Translations under genes and position numbers: made by a program
From: Roseobacter denitrificans OCh 114
GTDB taxonomy: Bacteria > Pseudomonadota > Alphaproteobacteria > Rhodobacterales > Rhodobacteraceae
Assembly: GCF_000014045.1 (NCBI RefSeq)
Contig: NC_008209.1
Coordinates: 2,069,001-2,133,000 of the forward strand
Direction of reading: 5' to 3'
Length of the DNA: 64,000 nucleotides
Shown: in pieces, positions 55,533 through 63,890 of the stretch
How the letters are laid out: every line of letters begins with the position of its first letter
Position numbering within the stretch: the stretch's first letter is position 1
Notes under the pieces: model-generated
What the model saw: only the letters and a program-made list of their open reading frames with translations
Told to the model about the DNA's origin: nothing
The model's database searches: none

Positions 55533-56476
55533 CAGCGCAGCCTCGGGTTGAGCGCATCGCGCAGCCAGTCGCCCAGCAGATTGACACTGAGCGCGAGTGC
55601 CAGAAGCGTGATCGCCGGGAACAGCAAAATCCACCACTCGCCCGAGAAGAGGAACCCTTGCCCGATGCGGATCAAGGTGCCCAGCGAGGGTTGGGTGGGC
55701 GGCGCGCCGACGCCCAGAAAGCTCAGCGTGGCCTCGGCGATGATCGCTAGCGCCAGCGTGATCGTGGCGATCACCAGAACGGGCGAGAGCACATTGGGCA
55801 GGATGTGCCGCAGCATGATGGCAAAGGGCGTGCGCCCAATCAGGCGCGCCGCCTCAACGTATTCCTTGCGCTTTTCGACCATCGTAGCTCCGCGCACGAC
55901 GCGGGCAAACTGCACCCACTCCCCCAGCCCAATGGCGAGGATCAGCACCCATATGGCCATCTGGTCGCGGTATTCGACCGGCGTGATCCCCTTGGCGATC
56001 CCGAAAATCAGCATGGCCACGAGGATGGAGGGGAAGGTCAGCTGCACATCCGCCGTGCGCATGATGATGGTTTCCGTCCACCCACCCACATATCCCGATA
56101 TCAACCCCAGCGTGATGCCCAGCACCATCGCGAGCAGTACGGCGGACACCCCGACAAAAAGCGACACGCGCATCCCGTAAAGGATGGTCGAAAACACATC
56201 CCGCCCCTGATCATCGGTGCCCAGTAAAAAGCTCTCCCCGGTGAAGGCGTTCGGGGTCATCGGCGCGGTGAAACCATTCATCAGGTTGAGGGATGACGGA
56301 TCAAACGGGTTGGTCGGGGCAATCAGCGGTGCAAAGACAGCCGAGAGCACAAGGAGCCCGAATACGATTGAAGAGACCACGGCGACAGGCGATTTCCTGA
56401 ACATGTAGAAAACGTCGCTGTCGAGAAAAACCCGCAAGCGCGATTGCTCTGCCGCCTTTACTGGCAAATCCGTCAT
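55532..56476 (-). CDS. Peptide ABC transporter permease (DppC family)
   Basis: 314 residues; N-terminal cytoplasmic segment then five to six helices. DppC marks: FLLGTDDQGRDVFSTILYG, IWVLILAIGLGEWVQFARVV, and the EAA-type loop YVEAARLIGRTPFAIMLRHI. Starts at 56476 as TGATG with the preceding permease. Confidence 0.94.
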   Translation of the reverse strand: MTDLPVKAAEQSRLRVFLDSDVFYMFRKSPVAVVSSIVFGLLVLSAVFAPLIAPTNPFDPSSLNLMNGFTAPMTPNAFTGESFLLGTDDQGRDVFSTILYGMRVSLFVGVSAVLLAMVLGITLGLISGYVGGWTETIIMRTADVQLTFPSILVAMLIFGIAKGITPVEYRDQMAIWVLILAIGLGEWVQFARVVRGATMVEKRKEYVEAARLIGRTPFAIMLRHILPNVLSPVLVIATITLALAIIAEATLSFLGVGAPPTQPSLGTLIRIGQGFLFSGEWWILLFPAITLLALALSVNLLGDWLRDALNPRLR

Positions 56477-57456
56477 CAGTGCCCTCCCGCACGGTCAACC
56501 CGCAGGCGCGGGTCGATAAAGAAATAAAGGATATCCACGATCAGGTTGATGGCCACGAACATGACCGAAATCAGCATGAGGTACGCGGCCATGACGGGGA
56601 TATCGACAAATTGCACAGCGTTGATGAAGAGCAAACCGACGCCCGGCCATTGGAACACCGTTTCGGTAATGATGGCAAAGGCGATGATCGCGCCAAGCTG
56701 CAGGCCGATCACGGTGATCACCGGCACCATCGTATTTTTAAGCGCATGGCGGAAATGGATCGCCCGGTCGCGCAGGCCCCGCGCGCGGGCAAAGCGGATG
56801 TAGTCCTGGCGCAGCACCTCCAGCATCTCGGATCGTACCAGCCGCATGATCAGCGTCATCTGATAAAGACCCAGCGTGATCGAGGGCAGGATCAGCGCCT
56901 TGAGGCCGGAACTGGTGAGCAGCCCCGTGGACCAATTGCCGATCTGCACGACCTCGCCGCGCCCGAAACTGGGCAGCCAGCCGAGTTCAACAGAAAAGAT
57001 ATAGATCAGCAGGATCCCGATCAGGAACGTCGGCAGGGACACACCGATCAGAGAGGCGGACATGATGAAATTGGCCGTGAACCCGTTGCGCCGGATCGCC
57101 GTGAACACTCCAAATGCGATGCCAAAGGCAATGGCAAGGATGCCCGACACGGCGGCCAGCTCCAGCGTGGCGGGCGCACGTTCGAGCAGGATTTCCGCCA
57201 CGGGCCGTCCCTGACGATAGCTGACACCAAAATTCCCCTGCACCGCCTCCTGCAGGAACCTGTAATATTGAACGGGAAAGGACTGATCGAGCCCCAACTG
57301 CTCACGCAGCCGTTCGATATCCATCGCCGTGCGTTCCTGTCCGAGCATGTTGTCAATCGGATCGCCGATAAAGCGAAACATGGAAAACGCCGTCAGCCCC
57401 ACGATCAGCAGGACAAGCGCGGATTGCAGGACACGCCGGATGATAAAGGCAAGCAT
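56476..57456 (-). CDS. Peptide ABC transporter permease (DppB family)
   Basis: 326 residues, about six helices. Starts MLAFIIRRVLQSALVLLIVG; contains REQLGLDQSFPVQYYRFL, SYRQGRPVAEILLERAPATL, and the EAA loop DYIRFARARGLRDRAIHFRH. Fifty bases after the second binding-protein gene. Confidence 0.94.
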   Translation of the reverse strand: MLAFIIRRVLQSALVLLIVGLTAFSMFRFIGDPIDNMLGQERTAMDIERLREQLGLDQSFPVQYYRFLQEAVQGNFGVSYRQGRPVAEILLERAPATLELAAVSGILAIAFGIAFGVFTAIRRNGFTANFIMSASLIGVSLPTFLIGILLIYIFSVELGWLPSFGRGEVVQIGNWSTGLLTSSGLKALILPSITLGLYQMTLIMRLVRSEMLEVLRQDYIRFARARGLRDRAIHFRHALKNTMVPVITVIGLQLGAIIAFAIITETVFQWPGVGLLFINAVQFVDIPVMAAYLMLISVMFVAINLIVDILYFFIDPRLRVDRAGGH

Positions 57457-57506
57457 GATGGTGACTATCCCCGTTGCCGCAGGGCCTGAACGCCCCGCAG
57501 ATGTTC

Positions 57507-59072
57507 CTAGTTAAGGCTAACCCAGCGCAGAATAAAGAAGTTGTCGGGCCGTTGCACCAGATCAATATGCGCACGGGTTCCCCACACGAGCGGCTGCACA
57601 TAAAGCGGCACATAGGCCGTGTCCCGCTGCAGGATCTGCGCCACCTCATCCAGCATCGCCTGACGCGCAGGCTCGTCAATTTCCGACTGGATCATTGGCA
57701 GCAATTCATCGACGCGTGCATTGGAGTAGCCGCCGAAATTCCAGCTGCCCAGCCGCTTTTCCGCATTCGGGGTCGCGGCCAGAAAGCGGATCGGGTGTTC
57801 AGCATCAAAGGTGCCGGGCGACCAGCCCAGCAGGTACATGTCGTAATTGTCCGCGCGCAATTCAGGCCAATAGGTCTGCACCGGCATGGCATCGAGCGTG
57901 GCGCGCATGCCCACCTGTGACAGCATGGCCGTGATCGCCTGACAGACCGCTTCATCATTGAGGTAGCGGTCATTGGGGCATTTGAACCCGAATGAAAACC
58001 CATCCGGATATCCTGCTTCGGCCAACAGGGCGCGCGCGGCATCGGGGTCATAGGGGGGCTGCCCGGCCAGCGCATCGGAATAGCCGCGCATGGCGGGGCT
58101 GACCAATTGGTTCACCGCTTCGGCGTTGCCGCGCATCGTTGTTTGCAGGATCGCGGGCACGTTGATGGCATGGGCTACGGCGCGGCGCACGCGCGGGTCG
58201 GTGAAGGGATTGGCGTCCGGTGTTTCCGCAGAATACTTCAATGCTTCTGCCTCATGGGGAAAGCCCAACATGATCACACGCGCCTCGATGCCCTGTATCA
58301 CCCTGATATTGGCGTCCTGCTGCAAGCGCGCGACATCCTGCACCGGCACCGGGTTGATGAAATCGACTTCCCCCGAAAGCAAAGCCGCGATGGCGGTGGC
58401 GGGGTTCTGGATGGGCGTAAACTCTGCCCGGGTGATGTTATGGGTCGCCGCGCCCCACCAGCCTGCGTGCGGTTCAAGCACGGTGCGCAGCCCGGGTTCA
58501 CGGCTGGTGATCGCAAAGGCCCCGGTGCCATTGGCGTGCAGCGTGGCATGGTTGCCGCGTTCCTTGTCCGGGCGGGTGGCATCGTTTGCCACAGCCCAGT
58601 CGCTGTCCATGATCATCCAGTTTGCGATACTGTCGGGAAAGATCGGATTGGGCGCGGTGGTCATGAAATCGACCGTGAAATCATCGACGAGGATCACCTC
58701 CGAGACCGGCGCGAACCAACTGCTGGTGTCCGCCGCATCGCTGGCGGCGCGCTCATAGGAAAACAGCACGTCCTGTGCGGTGAATTCAGCGCCATCGTGA
58801 AAGGTCACATCGCGGCGCAGGTTGAAACGCCAGCCCGCGCCCTCGCCAATCGCTTCCCAGCTTGTGGCGAGGGCGGGCTCGATGGCCATGTCCGGGCCGC
58901 GCCGTACAAGACCTTCGTAGACGTTGTTGAGAAACCCCAGAACCGGTGCGGAATTGACCGCATGGGGGTCCATGGTTTGCGGATCCGTCGTGCTGGACCA
59001 TGTGAATTCTGTTGCCTGCGTGACAGGTGCCAGAACGGCAAAGAGGGCGGCAAAGCTGAAATTACGTAACAT
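57507..59072 (-). CDS. Peptide ABC transporter substrate-binding protein (SBP_bac_5), copy 1
   Basis: 521 residues. Signal peptide MLRNFSFAALFAVLAPVTQA; family 5 binding fold with WSSTTDPQTMDPHAV, NVYEGLVRRGPDM, and FNLRRDVTFHDGAEFTAQDV. ATG 59072 follows CAGGGATAGA; the longer frame to 59093 lacks a site. Directly upstream of the permeases; a second binding protein precedes it. Confidence 0.93.
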   Translation of the reverse strand: MLRNFSFAALFAVLAPVTQATEFTWSSTTDPQTMDPHAVNSAPVLGFLNNVYEGLVRRGPDMAIEPALATSWEAIGEGAGWRFNLRRDVTFHDGAEFTAQDVLFSYERAASDAADTSSWFAPVSEVILVDDFTVDFMTTAPNPIFPDSIANWMIMDSDWAVANDATRPDKERGNHATLHANGTGAFAITSREPGLRTVLEPHAGWWGAATHNITRAEFTPIQNPATAIAALLSGEVDFINPVPVQDVARLQQDANIRVIQGIEARVIMLGFPHEAEALKYSAETPDANPFTDPRVRRAVAHAINVPAILQTTMRGNAEAVNQLVSPAMRGYSDALAGQPPYDPDAARALLAEAGYPDGFSFGFKCPNDRYLNDEAVCQAITAMLSQVGMRATLDAMPVQTYWPELRADNYDMYLLGWSPGTFDAEHPIRFLAATPNAEKRLGSWNFGGYSNARVDELLPMIQSEIDEPARQAMLDEVAQILQRDTAYVPLYVQPLVWGTRAHIDLVQRPDNFFILRWVSLN

Positions 59073-59123
59073 TCTATCCCTGAACCGGGCCAAAGCGGTG
59101 GCCTGTGCTGACGCATGAAAACA

Positions 59124-59152
59124 GCGGTGCGCCCAAGGGCAGGGCGCACCGC
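59124..59152 (-). terminator. Strong hairpin between the two binding-protein genes
   Basis: GCGGTGCGCCC (59124-59134) and GGGCGCACCGC (59142-59152) make an 11-bp perfect stem with a seven-base loop; on the minus strand TGTTTTC follows. It should end most transcripts after the first binding-protein gene, giving it higher expression. Confidence 0.8.
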
Positions 59153-59159
59153 GTCTCGT

Positions 59160-60740
59160 TTAGTTCATGGTGAAGTATTTCACCTTCGGCTGATCTTCGG
59201 GATCCACTTCGATGCCGACTTTTTCCGCCATACCCCAGTTCAGCACCTGATGGTGGATTGGGATGTAGAGTTGCTCATCCTGAACGACCCGCCAGATTTT
59301 GGCGATATCGGCGTTGCGCGCTTCCAGATCGGTGTTGGAGGCCAGCGATTTGATCATCGCGTCGAGGTCGGCATCACCAAATCCGGTGCCATTCCACGTG
59401 CCGATGTCAGATTCGCGGCTGTGGACGAGGAAGTTGAAGATGTACTCGGAATCGTACGTCGGCACGCCCCAGCCCAACATGTAGAAGTCAGTCTTGCCAT
59501 CGGTGATCAGCGGGAAATGCTGCGCCTTCGGTTTGGCATCAAGGTTCACCGTGACGCCGATCTGACCCAACATGCCGACCGCCGCCTGACAGATGCCTTC
59601 GTCATTGACATACCGATCGTTCGGGCAATCCAGCCGGATCGAGAACCCATCGGCATATCCGGCCTCAGCCATCAGCGCCTTGGCCCCTTCGATATCCGTT
59701 GTGGATTCCGCATCCATCTCGGCCGTCCAGCCGTTCACGAAGGGGGGGGCGATCATGCCGGCAGGCTGGCTCTGCCCGCGCATCACGACCTGACGGATCG
59801 CATCGCGGTTGATCGCCATCGACATGGCCTTGCGCACGCGCACATCGGCCAACGGGTTCGCACCGTCGACGTTATCCGCTTCGATGTCATCCGCGCCCTG
59901 GTTCATCCCAAAGAAGATGACCCGGTTTTGCGGCGCTTGTTTGACCACCAGCCCATCCACGTCATTCACGCGCACGAGGTCCTGCACGGGCATGTCCTGC
60001 AGGAAATCAATTTCACCCGAAAGCATCGCAGCCACGCGGGTCGCTGCATTTTGGATCGGCGTATAGATGATTTCGCTCACTTCCATCGGGAACTGATCCC
60101 GACCCCAATAGGCTTCATTGCGCGTCATCACCGTTTTCACGTCCGGCTCGCGGCTGGTCAGCACGTAGGGCCCGGTGCCGTTGACGTTGGTGGTCGCAAA
60201 AGTGATCTCGCCACCCTCGAAATCCTGCACATTGACGGTGTCGTTTGCCTCGGTCCAATCCTTGTCCATGATGAACAGGTTGGTCAGGTTCGACGGCAAG
60301 ATCGGGTTTGGCCCATCGGTCACGATCTCGACGGTGAAATCGTCAACGGCACGCACTTCGGTGATTGAGCCGATCAACTCCTTCATGTCGGAATTTGGCT
60401 GCTTGGCACGCTCAAAGCTGAACACCACGTCCTCGGCCGTAAAGGCCGCGCCATCGTGAAAACTCACGCCTTCGCGCAGGTTGAACACCCAGACATTCGG
60501 ATCATCCGCCTTGGGTGCCCAGTCCGTGGCCAAAGCTGGCTCAAACGCGCCGGTGACGTCGCGGATGATCAGCGGCTCGTACATCTGGTGGCGGATCGTG
60601 TGGGTCGGCCCTTCGTTCTGGGCGTGCGGATCAAGCGTCAGCGCATCGCCGGAGCGCGCCCACCGCAGTGTCTCTGCGCTCAGTGGTGCGGCAGTGGTCA
60701 GCAGCAAGGCGCCGATCATGGTTGCTATTGTCGGTTTCAT
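59160..60740 (-). CDS. Peptide ABC transporter substrate-binding protein (SBP_bac_5), copy 2
   Basis: 526 residues. Signal peptide MKPTIATMIGALLLTTAAPL with cleavage after SAE; WARSGDALTLDPHAQNEGPT, EGVSFHDGAAFTAEDVVFSF and LDCPNDRYVNDEGICQAAVG are family 5 marks. First gene of the operon; a strong hairpin separates it from the next gene, which is clearly its paralog. Confidence 0.94.
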   Translation of the reverse strand: MKPTIATMIGALLLTTAAPLSAETLRWARSGDALTLDPHAQNEGPTHTIRHQMYEPLIIRDVTGAFEPALATDWAPKADDPNVWVFNLREGVSFHDGAAFTAEDVVFSFERAKQPNSDMKELIGSITEVRAVDDFTVEIVTDGPNPILPSNLTNLFIMDKDWTEANDTVNVQDFEGGEITFATTNVNGTGPYVLTSREPDVKTVMTRNEAYWGRDQFPMEVSEIIYTPIQNAATRVAAMLSGEIDFLQDMPVQDLVRVNDVDGLVVKQAPQNRVIFFGMNQGADDIEADNVDGANPLADVRVRKAMSMAINRDAIRQVVMRGQSQPAGMIAPPFVNGWTAEMDAESTTDIEGAKALMAEAGYADGFSIRLDCPNDRYVNDEGICQAAVGMLGQIGVTVNLDAKPKAQHFPLITDGKTDFYMLGWGVPTYDSEYIFNFLVHSRESDIGTWNGTGFGDADLDAMIKSLASNTDLEARNADIAKIWRVVQDEQLYIPIHHQVLNWGMAEKVGIEVDPEDQPKVKYFTMN

Positions 60741-61336
60741 TCAGAATCCCCGTGGTTGTTATTTTTGCGCTGCAACCTTGGGCTATTTTTTGTCAATGGC
60801 AAGAGCCTGACGGGAAATCCGGCCCCTAATTCAATCCCCATGTCGGGTGACGTGGCTTCCCGCACTTGTTTTTCATGTACGTCCGCATCAGCAGACACCC
60901 GCGCTCGAACGATGTGCCGCTGACGCATGGAACCTGATCGGGTGATGTCACCGCCGTCTGGGATCAAGCGATCTTGACCGTTTTCAGACGGTTTTAGCGG
61001 TTCATCTAAACCTTCAGCCGGGCTGCGTCGTGTGAGAAAGCCGATGTATGCTTTTGGATGAAATTCGTCGCAGTAACTCATTGTGACGTTGGCAATACGC
61101 GCGCGCGGGACACTGTTCTGAGTTGCTGACGAGATGCAACGCGCTTTGTCCTTGCTCTTACGATCAGCGCTTACCACAGGCGCTGGGCGATCCGAATGAG
61201 CAATGCCCACACCTATGTCCATCACTTGCAAATCAATTGCCGGATGCGTGGTCTCCAACTGTCGCTGGCGTGCGAAATTGAAGGCGCAACAAGCAGGATT
61301 GAGACGCAGATCCCCGCTTGTGCTCGATCCATTCAA
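60737..61336 (-). CDS. Doubtful open frame upstream of the peptide operon
   Basis: 199 codons from MNGSSTSGDLRL; an internal start MSYCDEFHPKAY is also possible. Its TGA overlaps the next ATG as ATGA, which would fit coupling, but the next gene has its own GGGGAT site. No domain, signal peptide or membrane segment. Probably chance or a remnant. Confidence 0.15.
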   Translation of the reverse strand: MNGSSTSGDLRLNPACCAFNFARQRQLETTHPAIDLQVMDIGVGIAHSDRPAPVVSADRKSKDKARCISSATQNSVPRARIANVTMSYCDEFHPKAYIGFLTRRSPAEGLDEPLKPSENGQDRLIPDGGDITRSGSMRQRHIVRARVSADADVHEKQVREATSPDMGIELGAGFPVRLLPLTKNSPRLQRKNNNHGDSE

Positions 61337-61498
61337 TTCGTCCGATTTTCTGGCCCTTAGGGTCTTGCACTAATCGGATTTTGCGATTACACGCCTCCGC
61401 ACCAGCGTTGGGGATAACCGGTTCATCGCAAGATTATTGCAAACCCGGTTCTCCGATTAACGCCTGACGCATGAAAAACAAGTTTTGTCCAAGCGTCT
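60741..61498. other. 758-bp gap before tRNA-Thr with no convincing gene
   Basis: Contains a 199-codon open frame on the minus strand (60737-61336) whose stop overlaps the binding-protein ATG, but its sequence resembles no family and looks non-coding in composition. The part just before the tRNA should hold its promoter. Possibly decayed DNA; no transposase or repeat recognised. Confidence 0.55.
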
Positions 61499-61574
61499 GC
61501 CCCTATAGCTCAGCTGGTAGAGCAACTGATTTGTAATCAGTAGGTCCGCGGTTCGAGTCCGTGTGGGGGCACCA
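61499..61574 (+). tRNA. tRNA-Thr (anticodon TGT), CCA encoded
   Basis: 76 bases folding as a cloverleaf: acceptor GCCCCTA/TGGGGGC, D-arm GCTC..GAGC, anticodon stem ACTGA/TCAGT with loop TTTGTAA (anticodon TGT), TpsiC arm with GTTCGAGTC, discriminator A and CCA at the end. Its 3' end is the likely attachment site of the integrase gene that follows. Confidence 0.97.
61535..61574 (+). other. Likely attachment site at the tRNA-Thr 3' end
   Basis: P4-type integrases recombine within tRNA 3' ends, and the integrase gene begins 166 bases after this one, reading away from it. The left junction should lie in the last 20-40 bases of the tRNA; a copy of this sequence is expected at the island's right end, outside the window. 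The exact core cannot be fixed here. Confidence 0.55.
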
Positions 61575-61674
61575 TTTACCTACATTACAAAGTCCAGTGA
61601 CATCCATTTAAGCCTTGTATATAAGAGCTTTTATGAGATTTATTGTCCAGCCACGTTTTCTGCCGTCCGATACA

Positions 61675-61738
61675 ATACCCCCAGAAAAGGGGCAATATTG
61701 GGGGTATCGGCAGAACACAAAAATCACGATACCCCCAA
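61675..61738. repeat. Repeated ATACCCCCA boxes between tRNA and integrase
   Basis: TTGGGGGTATCG (61698-61709) and CGATACCCCCAA (61727-61738) form a perfect 12-bp inverted repeat ending just before the integrase ATG; a third ATACCCCCA copy begins at 61675. TTCTGCCG also recurs inverted (61659-61666 and 61707-61714). Likely arm-type integrase sites or an autoregulatory operator. Confidence 0.6.
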
Positions 61739-61739
61739 A

Positions 61740-62927
61740 ATGCCTTTAAGCGACGCCAAGATTCGAAACCTCAAAGCGCGCGACAAGCAATACAAAGTCG
61801 CTGATTTCGACAGCCTGTATGTGCTGGTCAAACCGAACGGCTCGAAGCTTTGGCAGATGAAGTACCGCTTGGATGGACGCGAAAAAACGCTCTCCATCGG
61901 CGCTTACCCGGCTGTGTCGTTGCAGCAAGCCAGAAAGTCGCGGGATGCAGCCCGTTCGATGATTGCCAATGGTGAAGACCCTTCCGAAGAGAAGCAGGAA
62001 CAAAAGAGACTGAAGCGCGAGGCCAGTGGACAGACCTTCGAGAAAATTGGCGGCATGTTTCTTGATAAGCAGCGCAAGGAGGGAAAGTCCAAGGCTACGC
62101 TCGACAAGACCGCATATCATCTGAAGCTCGCGAACCACGACTTTGGCAAGAAGCCCATAACGGCGATAACTGCACCAATGATCCTGCGCACGCTGCGCAA
62201 GGTCGAAGCGAAGGGCAACTATGAGACGGCGCATCGCCTTCGGGCGCGGATCGGGTCTGTGTTCCGTTATGCGGTTGCAAGTGGCCTCGCAGAAACCGAT
62301 CCGACCTATGCTTTGCGCGATGCGCTCATCCGTCCGACCCGGCAGCATCGTGCTGCAATCACGGACCCAACAGCATTCGGCGCTTTGCTGCGCGAAATTG
62401 ATGTCTTCGATGGCCAAGTGACAACTCGCATCGCGCTTCAGCTTTTGGCCCTACTCGCCCAGCGCCCCGGAGAGTTGCGGCACGCCAAATGGAGCGAGTT
62501 CGATGAGGCGGACAAAGTGTGGGCAATTCCGGCTGGCAAAATGAAAATGCGCCGCGATCACTTTGTACCTCTCGCAGATCAAGCGATTACGTTGCTGAAC
62601 GAGCTTCGCCCTCTGACCGGCGAAAGCGAGTACCTTTTCCCTTCCCTTCGGTCATGGCACCGGCCAATGAGCGAAAACACTATGAACGCGGCACTTCGGC
62701 GTATGGGATACTCCGGCGATGAAATGACCGCCCACGGTTTCCGCGCCACGTTTTCCACGCTGGCCAATGAAAGCGGTCTCTGGAACCCAGACGCAATTGA
62801 ACGAGCATTGGCGCATGAAGAACGCAACGAAGTGCGCAGAGCCTATGCGCGCGGGGCACACTGGGAAGAGCGCGTGAAATTATCCGACTGGTGGGCTGGA
62901 AGACTGGACGATTTCCGTTCAAGCTGA
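61740..62927 (+). CDS. Tyrosine-type integrase, P4/DUF4102 family
   Basis: 395 residues: an N-terminal arm-DNA-binding domain (about 1-85, MPLSDAKIRNLKARDKQYKV, GYADGREKTLSIGAYPAVSL-like), a core-binding domain (about 95-190) and a C-terminal catalytic domain with Arg in LLAQRPGELRHAKWSEF, HGFRATFSTL, and the AYARGAHWEERVKLSDWW end. The nucleophile Tyr is in RRAYARGA. ATG 61740 fits the family N-terminus; the frame opens earlier at 61563 but passes through the repeats. Integrates an island at tRNA-Thr. Confidence 0.95.
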   Translation: MPLSDAKIRNLKARDKQYKVADFDSLYVLVKPNGSKLWQMKYRLDGREKTLSIGAYPAVSLQQARKSRDAARSMIANGEDPSEEKQEQKRLKREASGQTFEKIGGMFLDKQRKEGKSKATLDKTAYHLKLANHDFGKKPITAITAPMILRTLRKVEAKGNYETAHRLRARIGSVFRYAVASGLAETDPTYALRDALIRPTRQHRAAITDPTAFGALLREIDVFDGQVTTRIALQLLALLAQRPGELRHAKWSEFDEADKVWAIPAGKMKMRRDHFVPLADQAITLLNELRPLTGESEYLFPSLRSWHRPMSENTMNAALRRMGYSGDEMTAHGFRATFSTLANESGLWNPDAIERALAHEERNEVRRAYARGAHWEERVKLSDWWAGRLDDFRSS

Positions 62928-62952
62928 ACCGACTCATTTCGGGAGTAACAGC

Positions 62953-63867
62953 TTGAAGTTAAATGAATCGTCACGCGGATTAGCCTTTCAAAATCTATTG
63001 AAGCAAAAGCTTGGATGGCTATTTGAATGGGAATTGCCCACTATTGTTGAAACCGTGGGTCCCCATGATCCGTCCAAATTCGCAGACTTCGACGAAAAAC
63101 GCTTGGCACTGGTCAAGCGCGTACAGGATTATCTTGCCGACCTGTCGGATGAGGTAGTTGACAAACTCTCCGATCCGGAAACTCCCAGCGACGACGACGA
63201 TAAGTCAAATTGGTTGCGACACGAACGCGAAGCCATTCGCCAGATGCAAAAGTTCAACCCGCCTTGGTACGCAGGTGGCTTTGGGCACGAGAACTATAGG
63301 GCGGATTTCGAATACTGGGCGCAGATGTCGTCCTTCACGAACCACGAGGCGCTCCTTCTATCATTAGGCGTTGAACCCAAGCACTTCCGCGAAGAAGAAG
63401 TCATGAACATGCAATCGCAGCTTGAAAGAGGTGACACACTTTGGCTGCCGCTGGTGTACCTATTGAGACGCCGTGAACAAATTGAGCGTCAGTTTCGGTC
63501 TTACGGGCGCGGACACAAGATCGACCCAAAAGAATTCTTCGAATGGGCGCATTATGTGCAGCTCGACATGCATCCAGAATTTCACTCGCATTTCGTTTCA
63601 ACGGGAAAGGCACAGGCGACGCCCAATGCAAATGAAACCGACGAAAACTTGGACCCGCGCGTCAGATCATCAATGCTCAAAATCATAGCAACGATGGCCG
63701 TTGCTGGATACACTTACAATCCAAGAGACAAGAAGAGTGATGTTACATCAGATATCGTAAACGACGCCAGCAAATTAGGAATCAGTCTTACTGATGATAC
63801 GGTCCGAAAGTACCTGAAACTCAGCACGAAGATGATTTCGAAAGACTGGAAGCCAAACAACTCCTAA
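62953..63867 (+). CDS. Island-borne protein of unknown function
   Basis: 304 residues, probably from TTG 62953, with GGGAG seven bases upstream. No membrane segment or signal peptide. An acidic N-terminal half (LSDPETPSDDDDKSNW), a middle region with FEYWAQMSSFTNHEALLLSL, and a C-terminal part (about 225-295, MLKIIATMAVAGYTYNPRDK, LGISLTDDTVRKYLKL) that looks like a small winged-helix-type domain seen at the end of other island proteins. Base composition is lower in G+C than its neighbours, consistent with transfer. Function unknown. Confidence 0.75.
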   Translation: MKLNESSRGLAFQNLLKQKLGWLFEWELPTIVETVGPHDPSKFADFDEKRLALVKRVQDYLADLSDEVVDKLSDPETPSDDDDKSNWLRHEREAIRQMQKFNPPWYAGGFGHENYRADFEYWAQMSSFTNHEALLLSLGVEPKHFREEEVMNMQSQLERGDTLWLPLVYLLRRREQIERQFRSYGRGHKIDPKEFFEWAHYVQLDMHPEFHSHFVSTGKAQATPNANETDENLDPRVRSSMLKIIATMAVAGYTYNPRDKKSDVTSDIVNDASKLGISLTDDTVRKYLKLSTKMISKDWKPNNS

Positions 63868-63890
63868 TCGGTTTCCGATTAGTTTGGCTT
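63850..63890 (+). terminator. Terminator after the unknown island gene
   Basis: CTAATCGG (63864-63871) pairs with CCGATTAG (63875-63882) over a TTT loop; outside it AAGCCAAA (63850-63857) pairs with TTTGGCTT (63883-63890), with TATTTAAT following. The stem overlaps the end of the coding sequence. Confidence 0.75.

Noticed and set aside
61563..61739. N-terminal extension of the integrase to the start of the open frame
   Set aside because: It would begin inside the tRNA and pass through the inverted repeats; family members begin at the MPLSDAKIRNLK position.
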